Part shown: positions 30,412 through 39,722 of the stretch, one piece after another | How positions within the stretch are numbered: position 1 is the stretch's first letter | Layout: every line of letters starts with the position of its first letter | Origin: Sulfitobacter indolifex | GTDB taxonomy: Bacteria; Pseudomonadota; Alphaproteobacteria; Rhodobacterales; Rhodobacteraceae | Length of the DNA stretch: 64,000 nt | Direction of reading: 5' to 3' | Assembly (NCBI RefSeq): GCF_022788655.1 | Contig: NZ_CP084951.1 | Span: forward strand, 1,736,001 to 1,800,000 | Position numbers and translations under genes: made by a program | The notes under the pieces: model-generated | Seen by the model: only the letters and a program-made list of their open reading frames with translations | Database searches by the model: none | Told to the model about the DNA's origin: nothing

Positions 30412-30987
30412 TCAGGCGCGGCTGCGGCGCCACGCGTCTAGGGCGGGGTTGTCTGACGGTTCAACTGCCGCGAGGGCCAGTCGGCTGTCGGCACCCGTGT
30501 CGGCCACACGCGGGGTATCGGCACGCAACTTGCGCAGGGTCTCGATATTCTCGACCACCTGCGGCACCCGTGTAATCGTACCCACGATGGCGCGCTGAAA
30601 CTCTTGCGATTTCACCTGCTGACGCGCACCGAAATAGAAGGAAACGATCACGCCCAACAGCCACCACAGCGGCTCCGGCACAAGGGCAATGCCCTGCATT
30701 CGCTCCGCAAACCACAGCGGGTTGATCATTGCTGTGACGAATAACCCTAGGGTGCCCAAAGCCAGCATCGGACGCGGCAGGCGGTTTAGCCCATCCATGA
30801 AACGGTCAAATCCGCCATGGCGGGGATGGGCGAACTCCGCCCCATATTGCGCCATCGCTTGGCCTTGCACCGCATGGGCCCGCTGCGCCCCGGCTTCGGC
30901 ATTCTCGCGAAACACTTCGACCGTGTCGCGGATGACATTGCGCTCGCCGCCAAAGACGGTCGTGAAGATGCGTTCGATCAGTCCCAT
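30412..30987 (-). CDS. Holin of the gene-transfer-agent release type (3TM holin family)
   Basis: A 191-residue membrane protein with N-terminal MGLIERIFTTVFGGERNVIR, an amphipathic middle, hydrophobic segments MLALGTLGLFVTAMI and EPLWWLLGVIVSFYFGARQ, and a polar tail. This matches the family named holin of 3TMs for gene-transfer release (PF11351). Holins open the inner membrane so an endolysin can reach the wall. It overlaps the endolysin gene upstream by 10 nt and has an AAGGGTGG ribosome binding site. In Rhodobacter capsulatus a comparable endolysin/holin pair outside the main gene transfer agent cluster is needed for particle release. No phage genes flank it. Confidence 0.82.
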   Translation of the reverse strand: MGLIERIFTTVFGGERNVIRDTVEVFRENAEAGAQRAHAVQGQAMAQYGAEFAHPRHGGFDRFMDGLNRLPRPMLALGTLGLFVTAMINPLWFAERMQGIALVPEPLWWLLGVIVSFYFGARQQVKSQEFQRAIVGTITRVPQVVENIETLRKLRADTPRVADTGADSRLALAAVEPSDNPALDAWRRSRA

Positions 30988-31589
30988 TGTGCCACCCTTT
31001 GTGCAAAGGCCGCATCCGTCATGTGATACTGCGGCGCGATGAATTCTTCGGCCCGGCGGATCCAACCGCCCTTGCCGCCTGCCCGGCTGCGCGCGTATTT
31101 ACGGCTGGCGGGGCGGCGGTCGGCCAGACGGAAGTAGTAGTTGCGCCGCGCGATGCCGTAAGCGTCGACCAAATGCTCGGGCGCGGCGGTGATCGCGGCA
31201 TGGGCGGCGCGGATGGTTTGTGGCCCAATGGCACCATCAACCGCGATGTCTTGGCCCATCTCTCGCAATAGGCTTTGCAGGATCTTCACCGCGTTGCTGC
31301 CTGCGTTGACATACATGTCAAAAACGCTCGGCTGCAAAGCTGCGGGCAATTCCGCAATACGCGGGGCGTTGAAGTAATGTCTGACGAATATATCAACCGC
31401 CTGCGCACGGCTGAGGCGGCGCACGTCCGCCGTGTCGACCGCCCCATCGCCTGTCAGGTCCAGCCCCAAACGGCGCATGGTATGGATCGTCACCCCAAAA
31501 TTCGTCGCCCCGCCTGGGTCATCGGGATCATTCACAAAACCGCCCTCACGGGCGACGATGGCACTGGCGATCTCACGGACGGACTGCAT
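30978..31589 (-). CDS. Endolysin: glycoside hydrolase 108 with peptidoglycan-binding domain
   Basis: A 203-residue muramidase. The N-terminal glycoside hydrolase 108 domain shows VAREGGFVNDPDDPGGATNFGVT with the probable catalytic Glu in REGG. The central FDMYVNAGSNAVKILQ and the segment DGAIGPQTIRAAH form a predicted peptidoglycan-binding domain (PF09374). There is no signal peptide, so it would depend on the holin encoded next to it for export. A GGAGAG ribosome binding site precedes ATG 31589. The likely role is host lysis for gene transfer agent release; a cryptic prophage origin is the alternative. Confidence 0.9.
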   Translation of the reverse strand: MQSVREIASAIVAREGGFVNDPDDPGGATNFGVTIHTMRRLGLDLTGDGAVDTADVRRLSRAQAVDIFVRHYFNAPRIAELPAALQPSVFDMYVNAGSNAVKILQSLLREMGQDIAVDGAIGPQTIRAAHAAITAAPEHLVDAYGIARRNYYFRLADRRPASRKYARSRAGGKGGWIRRAEEFIAPQYHMTDAAFAQRVAQWD

Positions 31590-31671
31590 TGCGGGCTCTC
31601 CTGTCTTGGGTGAAAACAGGCTCTGCCGGAATGGTTAACGCAAGTTCATGTATCCGCGCGTTGCGCGCAGA

Positions 31672-32115
31672 TCAGCCTTCGGGATCGCGGTAAACACCCT
31701 GCGCTTTCAGCGCGTCCGTCACTTCTTTGGGCATGTAGGTCTCGTCATGTTTCGCAAGGATTTCAGAGGCCTCAAAAACCCCGTCGACATAGCGCCCGGT
31801 GCCGACCATCCCTTGGTTCTCTTCGAAAAGATCCGGCAAGACGCCTGTGAAAACAACCGGAACGGTCGCCCCGCCATCGGTCACGGCAAAGCGAATCGCC
31901 TCGCCCTGCCCGCGTTTCAGCGAGCCTTCCTCAACCAGCCCGCCGATGCGAAAAACCTCTGCCGGGCCGGGTGGTTCGGCAATCACTTGGCTCGGCGCGC
32001 GGAAATAGTTGATCCCGTCGCGCAGCGCGTAACCGATCAATCCGGTCGATAACACCAAGGCCACCGCCGCCACGGCAATGATCTGGATGCGACGCTGTTT
32101 CTTGAGGCTCTTCAT
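31672..32115 (-). CDS. ccmE: Cytochrome c-type biogenesis protein CcmE (haem chaperone)
   Basis: A 147-residue membrane-anchored periplasmic protein that binds haem covalently and passes it to CcmF/H. It has one N-terminal helix ([20 protein letters not shown]), an OB-fold body ([23 protein letters not shown]) and the haem-attachment motif AKHDETYMP, with the His that forms the covalent bond and the conserved Tyr. It overlaps argC by 4 nt and is followed, after 82 nt, by the endolysin gene rather than ccmF. Confidence 0.96.
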   Translation of the reverse strand: MKSLKKQRRIQIIAVAAVALVLSTGLIGYALRDGINYFRAPSQVIAEPPGPAEVFRIGGLVEEGSLKRGQGEAIRFAVTDGGATVPVVFTGVLPDLFEENQGMVGTGRYVDGVFEASEILAKHDETYMPKEVTDALKAQGVYRDPEG

Positions 32116-33140
32116 GGGAAGAGCGGGGCCACCATCAGCCCCTCCGTTTCCGGAAGGCCCAGCATCAGGTTCGCGTTTTGCAACGCCTGCCCACTGGAGC
32201 CCTTGGTCAGATTGTCGAGCGCGGCCACCACCGTGGCGCGGCCCGTCTGACGGTCGCCCACCACGCCGATATGACAGAAGTTCGAGCCACGAATGTGCCG
32301 CGTGCTGGGCGCTTCGCCAAAGGGCAGAACCTCGATAAAGGGCTCATCCGCATAGGCTCTTTGCATCGTTTCATGGATCACCTGCGCATCCCCTTTGACA
32401 TAGCAGGTCGCCAAGATACCGCGGTTTGCAGGCACCAGATGCGGGGTGAATTGCACCTGCACGGGCCGCCCGGCGACGGCCGAGAACTCCTGATCGAACT
32501 CACCCAAATGGCGATGCGTGCTGCCAAGCGCATAGGCGTGATAGCCCTCGCTCAGCTCTGCATGGAGCAGGTTTTCCTTCAGCGACCGCCCTGCACCTGA
32601 CACGGCGCATTTCAGATCCAGAATGATGTCATCCAGATCAATCACCCCCGCCGCGATCAGGGGGCGCAGGGCAAACTGCCCCGTGGCCGCGTTGCAGCCC
32701 GTGCCCGCCACCAGACGCGCGGCGGCGATCTCTTCACGGTAGAATTCGGTGAGACCGTAAACCGCCTCTTTCTGCACGTCGACAGCCGCGTGTTTGTTGC
32801 CGTACCATTTGGCATAATCCTGGGGATCGCGCAGGCGGAAATCAGCGGAAAGGTCGACGATCTTCAGGTCTTTGGGCAGTGCCGCGATGACCTCTTGGCT
32901 GGTCTTATGGGGCAGCGCGCAGAAACACAGATCAATCTGCGAAAAGTCGATCTCATCAATGGTGACCAGCGCCGGCAGGTCAAGATGGCGCAGGTGCGGA
33001 AAGACCTCCGCCATGCTTTGCCCGGCCTTGGAGTTCGCCCCCAAAGCGGTGATCTTCATCGAAGAATGGCCAGCAATCAGCCGGATGAGTTCTGCTCCGG
33101 TATAGCCTGAGGCGCCGAGAATGGCGATGTTCTGGGTCAT
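32112..33140 (-). CDS. argC: N-acetyl-gamma-glutamyl-phosphate reductase
   Basis: A 342-residue arginine biosynthesis enzyme that reduces N-acetylglutamyl phosphate to the semialdehyde. The NADP-binding [14 protein letters not shown] is at the N-terminus; the catalytic Cys lies in AGTGCNAATG, and HLVPANRGI and GSNFCHIGV mark the C-terminal domain. The Cys context GCN differs from the more common GCY but is seen in related alphaproteobacterial enzymes as far as I recall. AAGGGG precedes the start. Confidence 0.94.
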   Translation of the reverse strand: MTQNIAILGASGYTGAELIRLIAGHSSMKITALGANSKAGQSMAEVFPHLRHLDLPALVTIDEIDFSQIDLCFCALPHKTSQEVIAALPKDLKIVDLSADFRLRDPQDYAKWYGNKHAAVDVQKEAVYGLTEFYREEIAAARLVAGTGCNAATGQFALRPLIAAGVIDLDDIILDLKCAVSGAGRSLKENLLHAELSEGYHAYALGSTHRHLGEFDQEFSAVAGRPVQVQFTPHLVPANRGILATCYVKGDAQVIHETMQRAYADEPFIEVLPFGEAPSTRHIRGSNFCHIGVVGDRQTGRATVVAALDNLTKGSSGQALQNANLMLGLPETEGLMVAPLFP

Positions 33141-33178
33141 GGTCTGTCCCCTTGTTCGGAACGATTTGTAATGGGAAT

Positions 33179-33988
33179 TCAGGCGGCGGTGAATGTGATC
33201 TGTCGTCGCAGGAACTGCGTCGCGCGGTCGCTCACGCGGGCGGGGTCTCCGGTGGTCAGAAAGGCCGCTTCGCCACTGCCCATCATATTGGGATGCCGTT
33301 CAAGATAGTCCGCCAAGGAGGCCGCCACCAATTCCGCTTGACTGAACACTTTGACCTCAGCCCCCAAAGCCGCCTGAAACGCCTCTTGCATTAGCGGATA
33401 ATGGGTACAGCCCAAGATCGCCGCGTCGGGGTTGGGCATTTTACGTTTCAGCGCATCCACATGGCTGCGCACCAGCGCTTCGGCGAGGATCATATCGCCC
33501 TCTTCAATGGCATCGACCACCCCGCCGCAGGCTTGGGCTTCGACATCCACACCGATGGCACGGAAGGACAGCTCGCGCTGGAACGCGCGGCTCGCCACGG
33601 TTGCGGGGGTGGCAAAGAGCGCAACATGGTTTACCGCCACCTCGCGCGGCGGAGAATTGTCACCCCATTGGCGTTCAGTCATCGCTTCGATCAATGGCAC
33701 AAAGACGCCCAGCACCCGTTTCTCGCGCGGGATCCAACCCTCCTGCATCCGGCGCAGGGCTGCCGCAGAGGCGGTGTTACAGGCGAGGATCACCAGATCG
33801 CAGCCCGCATCAAACAGCCGCTGCACGGCGGCACAGGTCAGATTATAGATGTCATCTGCGTTGCGCACGCCGTAGGGCGCATGGGCGCTGTCAGCGAGAT
33901 AGACAAAATCCACCTCTGGAAGCCGTTCTTGCACCTTGTTCCAGACGGTCAGCCCGCCCAGCCCCGAATCAAAAATACCAACTGCCAT
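33179..33988 (-). CDS. murI: Glutamate racemase
   Basis: A 269-residue enzyme that makes D-glutamate for peptidoglycan. It starts [12 protein letters not shown]; the two catalytic cysteines are in [13 protein letters not shown] and [11 protein letters not shown], and the acid/base aspartate is in [10 protein letters not shown]. It lies between argC and a broken acyltransferase gene whose stop is 9 nt upstream of its start, with an AGGTG ribosome binding site in the gap. Confidence 0.95.
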   Translation of the reverse strand: MAVGIFDSGLGGLTVWNKVQERLPEVDFVYLADSAHAPYGVRNADDIYNLTCAAVQRLFDAGCDLVILACNTASAAALRRMQEGWIPREKRVLGVFVPLIEAMTERQWGDNSPPREVAVNHVALFATPATVASRAFQRELSFRAIGVDVEAQACGGVVDAIEEGDMILAEALVRSHVDALKRKMPNPDAAILGCTHYPLMQEAFQAALGAEVKVFSQAELVAASLADYLERHPNMMGSGEAAFLTTGDPARVSDRATQFLRRQITFTAA

Positions 33989-33997
33989 GGTCCGTCG

Positions 33998-34878
33998 TCA
34001 CCTGTCGGCTCTATGCCGTTCCTCAAACTCATAGCCAAGACCTTGATACTGGCCCGGCTTCGGTGACAACTCATATGTGGCTTTGCACAGGAAATCCATC
34101 ATCGCTTTTGCATCCCGCGCCAAAGGGTCCAAAGCCGCGCGGGTAATCGGCACACCAATGGCCATCCGCACGGGGGTATCGACGCGGCCGCGAAATTCGC
34201 TGATCAGCAGCCCCATCCGCAGATTGGCATGCAAATGGCCCGCAATTTGGAACAATAGGCCGGTGTGCCCGTCAAAGCAGATCGGCACGACCGTCGCGTT
34301 GGATTGGGCGATCCTCCGCGCGGTGAAACTGCGTCACCCCGGATCCATCGGTTGCGAAAAGGGCCGCGCCTCAGTGCTGACTGTGCCGCCCGGAAAAATG
34401 CCAATGGCGCCACCTCCCTCAAGATCGTTTAACGCCCTGCGGCGGGTAGCAAAATTGACCGCCAAAGCGTCGCGGTCTTCGTCGAAATTGATCGGCAACA
34501 AATACCGCGTCAGATCCGGCGCGCGGCTAAAGATGGAGTTCGCCTTGATCCGGAAGTCTGGACGGGTCTGGCTGAGGATATGCCCCAACATCACCCCATC
34601 AAGAATGCCATAGGGGTGGTTGGTGATCAGAATAACCGGGCCGCTGGCCGGGATATTCTGAAGCGATCCGCGCATTACATCCAGTGACAGGCCACAGCGC
34701 CCTGCCATCGCGTCGAAGAACCCATGCCCGGCGGCTAAATCGTCTTGATACCCATCGGCACGCCTAAGCAAAGACACCCGGCCAGTGCTGTTTTACATCA
34801 GTGCGATCAGCGCCCTACCGCCCACGGAGCGAGCGGGAGGGCATAGCTTATGTCGGGCGGGTGATACGATCTCTTGCC
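33998..34878 (-). pseudogene. Lysophospholipid acyltransferase-type gene, decayed
   Basis: The minus strand encodes a PlsC-like acyltransferase with ILITNHPYGILDG (NHxxxxD catalytic motif), IGIFPGGTVST and TVVPICFDGH. The frame is interrupted by TGA at 34334-34336, exactly where family members have Trp (MDPG-stop-RSFTAR). Further upstream, TAA at 34793-34795 replaces a probable Glu (ALIALM-stop-NSTGR). About 20 nt before that a one-base frameshift separates the N-terminal part (YHPPDISYALPLAPWAVGR), and no start codon lies after the GGAGG at 34888-34892. With one base restored the total would be about 293 codons, as expected for the family. Several independent lesions make a sequencing error unlikely. 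Confidence 0.82.
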
Positions 34879-34939
34879 TTACGGCGTCCTCCGGCTCGGG
34901 CGTTGTGCCCGACCCTAGAGGTAGATTGTAACGGATGTA

Positions 34940-37900
34940 TTACTCCGCGGCCTTGGCCGTTGCGGTGCCCCCTGCGCGGATCACGCCCAGCAGTTCCTCG
35001 CGCCGTTTCGCGGCCTTTGCCTCTGCCGCTTGTTTTACCGGGCCAAAGCCGCGGATTTGCAGCGGCAGTTCGGCCAGTGCGACGATGGCATCGCGGGTCT
35101 GATCTGTTAGCTTCGGCAATACCTCAGCCATGTCCGCTTCATATTGTTTGATCAGCGCACGTTCCATCTTGCGCTCCGCGGTGTAGCCAAAGGGATCGAA
35201 CGGCGTACCGCGCAGACCCTTGAACTTGGCCATCACCCGCAACGGCCCTTCGAGCCATTGACCAAACTCGCGTTTTTCCGGACGGCCATTCGGCCCCATC
35301 TTTGACAAAAGCGGCGGCGCCATGTGGAAGGTCATTTTGAAATCACCGTCAAACTCGGCCCGCGCTTTGTTACGGCTGGTGATGAGCAGACGGGCGACTT
35401 CGTATTCGTCCTTGTAGCTCAACAGCTTGTGATAACCCAAAGCGGCAGCCGCCCTTACGTCACGGTCCCCAATCCCGTCGAGCATCTTGGCATAGCGCTT
35501 TGCCAACCCTTTGCCCTGATACTCAGTCAGATGGGCCTCACGGAAGGCGATTTTCTCGTCCAGCGACTTGGGCAGTTCCACCACCTTGCTGGGCTGGCTC
35601 ACCTTCGCCGCATCCTCGGGGTAAAGCACCGCCCAACGGCCAATCTCAAAGGCGCGCATATTACGCTCAACTGCAGCACCGTTCATGCGGATCGCTTCGT
35701 GCAGGCTCTCCAATGTCAGAGGCAGCAAGCCACGCTGCCACGCCGCACCAAAGATCATCATGTTGGAAAAGATCGAGTCGCCCAAAGCGGCCTTCGCCAG
35801 ATCGGACGCGTCGAACATTGCCACATCGTCCTTCAGCCGCGCTTCAAGCGCGAGGCTCAAGCGGTCATAAGGCATCTGAAACTCAGTATCGCGGGTGAAA
35901 TCGCCCGTAATGATCTGGTGCGAGTTGACCACAGCCCCGGTGCGGCCTGCACGGGTCAGGCCCAGCGTCTTGTGCCCAGCCGAGACCACCAGATCGCCGC
36001 CGATCAGCGCATGCGCCTCGCCGGTGGCCACGCGGATCGCGCTGATGTCCTCGGGCCGCTCGGCCAGACGGCAATGGATATGCACCGCGCCGCCTTTTTG
36101 GGCGAGCCCCGCCATTTCCATCATGCCTGCGCCCTTGCCATCCAACTGCGCCGCCTGTGCCAGCAGCGCGCCGATGGTCACAACACCGGTGCCGCCGACG
36201 CCGGTGATGACGACGTTATGAGTGCCGTTAATCGTTGGCAGTTCGGGCATCGGCAGGTCGGGAATGGTAAGCTCGGTGGTCGGGTCTTTGCGGACCTTTG
36301 CGCCTTCGAGCGTCAGGAATGACGGACAGAAGCCATTCACACAGGAGAAATCCTTGTTGCAGGACGATTGGTCAATCGCGCGCTTACGGCCCAACTCGGT
36401 CTCATTCGGCACCACGGCCACGCAGTTCGATTGCACGCCGCAATCGCCACAGCCCTCGCAAACGTCCTCGTTGATGAACACCCGCTTATCCGGGTCCGGG
36501 AACAGACCGCGCTTACGACGGCGGCGCTTCTCGGCGGCGCAGGTCTGGATATAGACGATCGCGCTGACGCCTTCATGCTCGCGGTAGGCCTTTTGCACGT
36601 TGGGCATCTCGGCGCGCTCATGCACTTCGACTCCCTTGAAACGCGCAAGATCCACGTCTTCCTTCTCGTCATAGACCACGGCGATGTTCTTCACGCCCAT
36701 CGCCTTTAGCTCTGCGACGATGCGGTAGGCATCCAAATCGCCCTCGTTGTGCTGACCACCCGTCATGGCGACGGCGTCATTGTAGAGGATTTTGTAGGTG
36801 ATGTTGGTTCCTGCGGCGAGTGCGGCACGGATCGCCTGCACGCCGGAATGGTTATAGGTGCCGTCGCCAAGGTTCTGGAACACATGTTTGGTATTAGAGA
36901 ACGGCGCCTCACCGATCCAGTTCGCGCCCTCACCGCCCATATGGGTAAAGCCGGTGGTCTCGCGGTCCATCCACTGCACCATATAGTGACAGCCGATGCC
37001 CGCATAGGCACGCGAGCCTTCGGGCACTTTGGTCGAGGAGTTATGCGGACAGCCTGCGCAATAGTATGGCAGACGTGCCGCGATATCTTCGGCATTGTCC
37101 GAGCGCCGCGCCTCGTTCAGCGCTTCCAACCCGGCGCGGATACCATCCGTCTCGCGGCCCTCTTCCAACAGAATGCCGCCAATCTTCTCGGCGATCAGGA
37201 TCGGATCCAGCGCACCACGGGTCGGGAACAGCTCTTCGCCATGCTCCATGCCGGCGCCGCCCTTGTGCCAGCCATAGACGCGGCGGTGCGTATCGTTGAA
37301 CAATGCTTCTTTGATCTGCACTTCGATCAGCTTGCGCTTTTCTTCGACCACGACCACCAGATCGAGCCCATCGGCCCATTCGTGGAACCCCTGCATGTCC
37401 AGCGGGAAGGTCTGGCCGATCTTATAGGTGGTGATGCCAAGGCGCTCGGCTTCGTTCTCATCAATATTGAGCAGGCTCAGCGCATGGACCAGATCGAGCC
37501 AGTTCTTACCAGCAGCCGCAAAGCCAATCTTGGCCCCGCGTTTGCCCCACATGCGCTTGTCCATCTTGTTGGCGTGGGAGAATGCCTCGGCCGCGAAACG
37601 CTTATAGTCGATCATCCGCGCTTCTTGCAGGTGTGGTGTATCACCCAGACGGATGCTCAGACCGCCGTCCGGCATGTCGAACTCCGGCGTGATCAGCTTC
37701 ATCCGGTTCGGATCGCCGTTCACCACACTGGTCGCCTCAACGGTGTCTTTCATCGTCTTCAGGCCCACCCAAAGACCCGAGAAACGGCTCAGCGCCCAAC
37801 CATAGATGCCATAGTCAAGAATTTCCTGCACACCGGCGGGCGAAACCACGGGCATATAGGCATCCACCATCGCCCATTCGGACTGGTGCAACACGGTCGA

Positions 37901-38356
37901 GGATTCGCCCGTATGGTCATCCCCCATCGCCATCAGCACACCACCATGAGGCGAAGTGCCGGCCATATTCGCATGGCGCATCACGTCGCCGGTGCGGTCC
38001 ACGCCCGGCCCCTTGCCGTACCACAGGCCGTAAACACCGTCGTATTTCCCCTCACCGCGCAGTTCCGCCTGCTGGCTGCCCCAAAGCATCGTCGCCGCGA
38101 GGTCTTCGTTCAGCCCCGGCTCGAAACGCACATTATGTTCGGCGAGTTTTTTCTCAGCGCGCTGCATCTGCAGGTCGACCGCGCCCAGCGGGCTGCCGCG
38201 ATAACCAGTCACATAGCCTGCGGTATTGAGCCCCGCCGCGCGGTCGCGTGCGGATTGCATCATCATCAACCGTACCAGCGCCTGCGTGCCGTTCAGCAGC
38301 ACCGGGCTTTTCTCAAGGTCGAAACGGTCATTAAGTGAGATCTTTTGCGTTGTCAT
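34940..38356 (-). CDS. Indolepyruvate:ferredoxin oxidoreductase, fused alpha and beta subunits
   Basis: A 1138-residue fused IorA-IorB-type protein that oxidatively decarboxylates aryl or other 2-oxo acids to acyl-CoA using thiamine pyrophosphate and iron-sulfur clusters. The N-terminal part has GYVTGYRGSPLGAVD and GPGVDRTGD; the TPP-binding region includes GIGCHYM, GEGANW and GDGTYNHSG. A cysteine-rich segment (CAGCPHNS, then CEGCGDCGVQSNC and later cysteines) binds [4Fe-4S] clusters. The C-terminal gamma-type domain starts GVGGTGVVTIGALLAQAA. It probably handles transaminated aromatic or branched amino acids. A LysR gene is divergent from it with a shared dyad operator. Confidence 0.92.
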   Translation of the reverse strand: MTTQKISLNDRFDLEKSPVLLNGTQALVRLMMMQSARDRAAGLNTAGYVTGYRGSPLGAVDLQMQRAEKKLAEHNVRFEPGLNEDLAATMLWGSQQAELRGEGKYDGVYGLWYGKGPGVDRTGDVMRHANMAGTSPHGGVLMAMGDDHTGESSTVLHQSEWAMVDAYMPVVSPAGVQEILDYGIYGWALSRFSGLWVGLKTMKDTVEATSVVNGDPNRMKLITPEFDMPDGGLSIRLGDTPHLQEARMIDYKRFAAEAFSHANKMDKRMWGKRGAKIGFAAAGKNWLDLVHALSLLNIDENEAERLGITTYKIGQTFPLDMQGFHEWADGLDLVVVVEEKRKLIEVQIKEALFNDTHRRVYGWHKGGAGMEHGEELFPTRGALDPILIAEKIGGILLEEGRETDGIRAGLEALNEARRSDNAEDIAARLPYYCAGCPHNSSTKVPEGSRAYAGIGCHYMVQWMDRETTGFTHMGGEGANWIGEAPFSNTKHVFQNLGDGTYNHSGVQAIRAALAAGTNITYKILYNDAVAMTGGQHNEGDLDAYRIVAELKAMGVKNIAVVYDEKEDVDLARFKGVEVHERAEMPNVQKAYREHEGVSAIVYIQTCAAEKRRRRKRGLFPDPDKRVFINEDVCEGCGDCGVQSNCVAVVPNETELGRKRAIDQSSCNKDFSCVNGFCPSFLTLEGAKVRKDPTTELTIPDLPMPELPTINGTHNVVITGVGGTGVVTIGALLAQAAQLDGKGAGMMEMAGLAQKGGAVHIHCRLAERPEDISAIRVATGEAHALIGGDLVVSAGHKTLGLTRAGRTGAVVNSHQIITGDFTRDTEFQMPYDRLSLALEARLKDDVAMFDASDLAKAALGDSIFSNMMIFGAAWQRGLLPLTLESLHEAIRMNGAAVERNMRAFEIGRWAVLYPEDAAKVSQPSKVVELPKSLDEKIAFREAHLTEYQGKGLAKRYAKMLDGIGDRDVRAAAALGYHKLLSYKDEYEVARLLITSRNKARAEFDGDFKMTFHMAPPLLSKMGPNGRPEKREFGQWLEGPLRVMAKFKGLRGTPFDPFGYTAERKMERALIKQYEADMAEVLPKLTDQTRDAIVALAELPLQIRGFGPVKQAAEAKAAKRREELLGVIRAGGTATAKAAE

Positions 38357-38400
38357 GGCGGGCCCTCCCTAGCACGTCAGTCTTGCATGATTGGCCCCTA

Positions 38401-38426
38401 TATAGGTCACAGTTGCTGACCTGTAT
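38401..38426. promoter_or_regulatory. Dyad operator between iorAB-type gene and lysR
   Basis: The sequence AGGTCA-N7-TGACCT at 38404-38422 has perfect 6-bp arms and is flanked by TAT and TATA, making a longer near-palindrome. It lies in the 170-nt divergent promoter region and overlaps CCTATATAGG, a -10-like element for the minus-strand gene. It is a good candidate binding site for the LysR-type regulator encoded at 38527, although its spacing differs from a plain T-N11-A box. Confidence 0.55.
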
Positions 38427-38526
38427 AGCAGATATTTTCGCAACGTCGGCCTTACAGGGGACGGTTTGTGCTGTTTTCTCCCGCCTATTAAGATAGGGGA
38501 AAGGCTGGGCAAGGAAAGTACGCGCC

Positions 38527-39438
38527 ATGGATTGGGACAAACTCAGAATTTTTCACGCCGTGGCCGACGCCGGGTCGCTGACCCATGCGGGCGACAAGTT
38601 GAATCTGTCGCAGTCCGCGGTCAGCCGGCAGATTCGCGGGCTTGAGGAACAGCTCAACACCAACCTCTTCCACCGCCACGCACGCGGGTTGATCCTGACA
38701 GAACAGGGTGAGCTGCTGTTCGATGCGACCTCGGCCATGGCCAAGCGTCTCGACGCCGCCGCCGCGCGCATCCGCGACAGCGAAGAAGAAGTGTTTGGTG
38801 AGCTACGGGTCACCACCACCACCGGCTTCGGCACCCTTTGGCTCGCCCCGCGCCTGCCCAAACTCTATGAACAATACCCCGACCTCAAAGTCGACCTGAT
38901 GCTCGAGGAACGCGTTCTCGATCTGCCCATGAGGGAGGCCGATGTCGCCATCCGTATGAAAGAGCCGAGCCAGGCCGATCTGGTCCGCAAACGCCTGATG
39001 ACCGTGCGCATGGGACTCTACGCCACCCCTGAGTATCTTGAGAAACATGGCACCCCAAAGCGCATGGAAGACATGGCCGATCACCGTTTGATCTGTCAAA
39101 ATACCGACAGCGATCAGGTCGGTGCCGGGCTGCAATTGGTCAAAGAGCTGATGATGTATGACCTGCGCTCACTGCTGACGGTCAACAACTACTTCGGCGT
39201 TTTGCAGGGCGTGGTGCATCACCTTGGCCTTGGCGTGCTGCCCAACTACCTCATTCAGGACTTCCCCCATATCGTGCAGGTGATGCCCGATATCGAATCC
39301 GCCGAAGTGCCGGTCTACCTTGCCTACCCCGAAGAGCTTCGCCAATCCAAACGCGTCGCCGCTTTCAAGGATTTCGTGCAGGAAGAGATCATAACCTACC
39401 GCAAACTCTGGCGCGAACGGACCGAAGGCGAAGGCTGA
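38527..39438 (+). CDS. LysR-type transcriptional regulator
   Basis: A 303-residue regulator. The N-terminal helix-turn-helix (LRIFHAVADAGSLTHAGDKL, with LSQSAVSRQIRGLEEQL) is classic for LysR. The C-terminal substrate-binding domain begins about residue 95 (ELRVTTTTGFGTLWLAPRLP). AAGGAAA precedes the ATG. It is divergent from the indolepyruvate oxidoreductase gene and is likely to control it and itself, probably in response to an aromatic or keto acid; the inducer is not readable from sequence. Confidence 0.92.
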   Translation: MDWDKLRIFHAVADAGSLTHAGDKLNLSQSAVSRQIRGLEEQLNTNLFHRHARGLILTEQGELLFDATSAMAKRLDAAAARIRDSEEEVFGELRVTTTTGFGTLWLAPRLPKLYEQYPDLKVDLMLEERVLDLPMREADVAIRMKEPSQADLVRKRLMTVRMGLYATPEYLEKHGTPKRMEDMADHRLICQNTDSDQVGAGLQLVKELMMYDLRSLLTVNNYFGVLQGVVHHLGLGVLPNYLIQDFPHIVQVMPDIESAEVPVYLAYPEELRQSKRVAAFKDFVQEEIITYRKLWRERTEGEG

Positions 39439-39539
39439 CCCCCCGCCGCCACCTCAGCCATGCATTAGGCGCATATCGGCCATGATGACTTGCGATGTTA
39501 AATAGCCTTGATCTGAGCAGCTCTGCCTCCTATTTCATC

Positions 39540-39623
39540 GTCATGAAGATTGACAGCCCGAGGGCGCGTCGCTTCATACCTCCCTGTTGGACTTGGCCGA
39601 GCTTCGTGCTCGGCCTTTTTTTT
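39540..39623 (+). ncRNA. Candidate small RNA with intrinsic terminator
   Basis: Between lysR and purL a -35-like TTGATC (39508-39513) and -10-like TATTTC (39531-39536), 17 nt apart, could start an RNA of about 80 nt at roughly 39540-39543. The transcript would carry an unpaired CCUCCC (39579-39584), able to pair with Shine-Dalgarno sequences, and end in a perfect 8-bp GC-rich hairpin with eight T residues. The terminator is 157 nt past the lysR stop, further than usual for a lysR terminator. The alternative is a long lysR 3' end; no sRNA family was recognised. Confidence 0.35.
39595..39623 (+). terminator. Strong rho-independent terminator upstream of purL
   Basis: Perfect stem GGCCGAGC/GCTCGGCC (39595-39602 and 39608-39615), loop TTCGT, followed by eight T residues. 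It separates transcription of the lysR side from purL. Confidence 0.92.
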
Positions 39624-39722
39624 GGCCTATCCCATTCTTTCAGGCCACAGGCGGCCAAACCCACTTCCCCCCCGCCACTTCCCCTTGTATGAGGGCGCGA
39701 ACGCGCCAGCCGGGGAATTTCC

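Noticed and set aside
29558..30598. 346-residue frame antisense to ccmF
   Set aside because: Low-complexity His/Arg-rich product opposite a certain membrane protein gene.
31620..31650. CtrA binding site before the endolysin gene
   Set aside because: The TTAA-like half sites are spaced by 6, not 7, and the second half does not match.
36749..38338. 529-residue frame antisense to the indolepyruvate oxidoreductase
   Set aside because: It has no domain signature (His/Arg-rich) and mirrors the real gene's codon bias.
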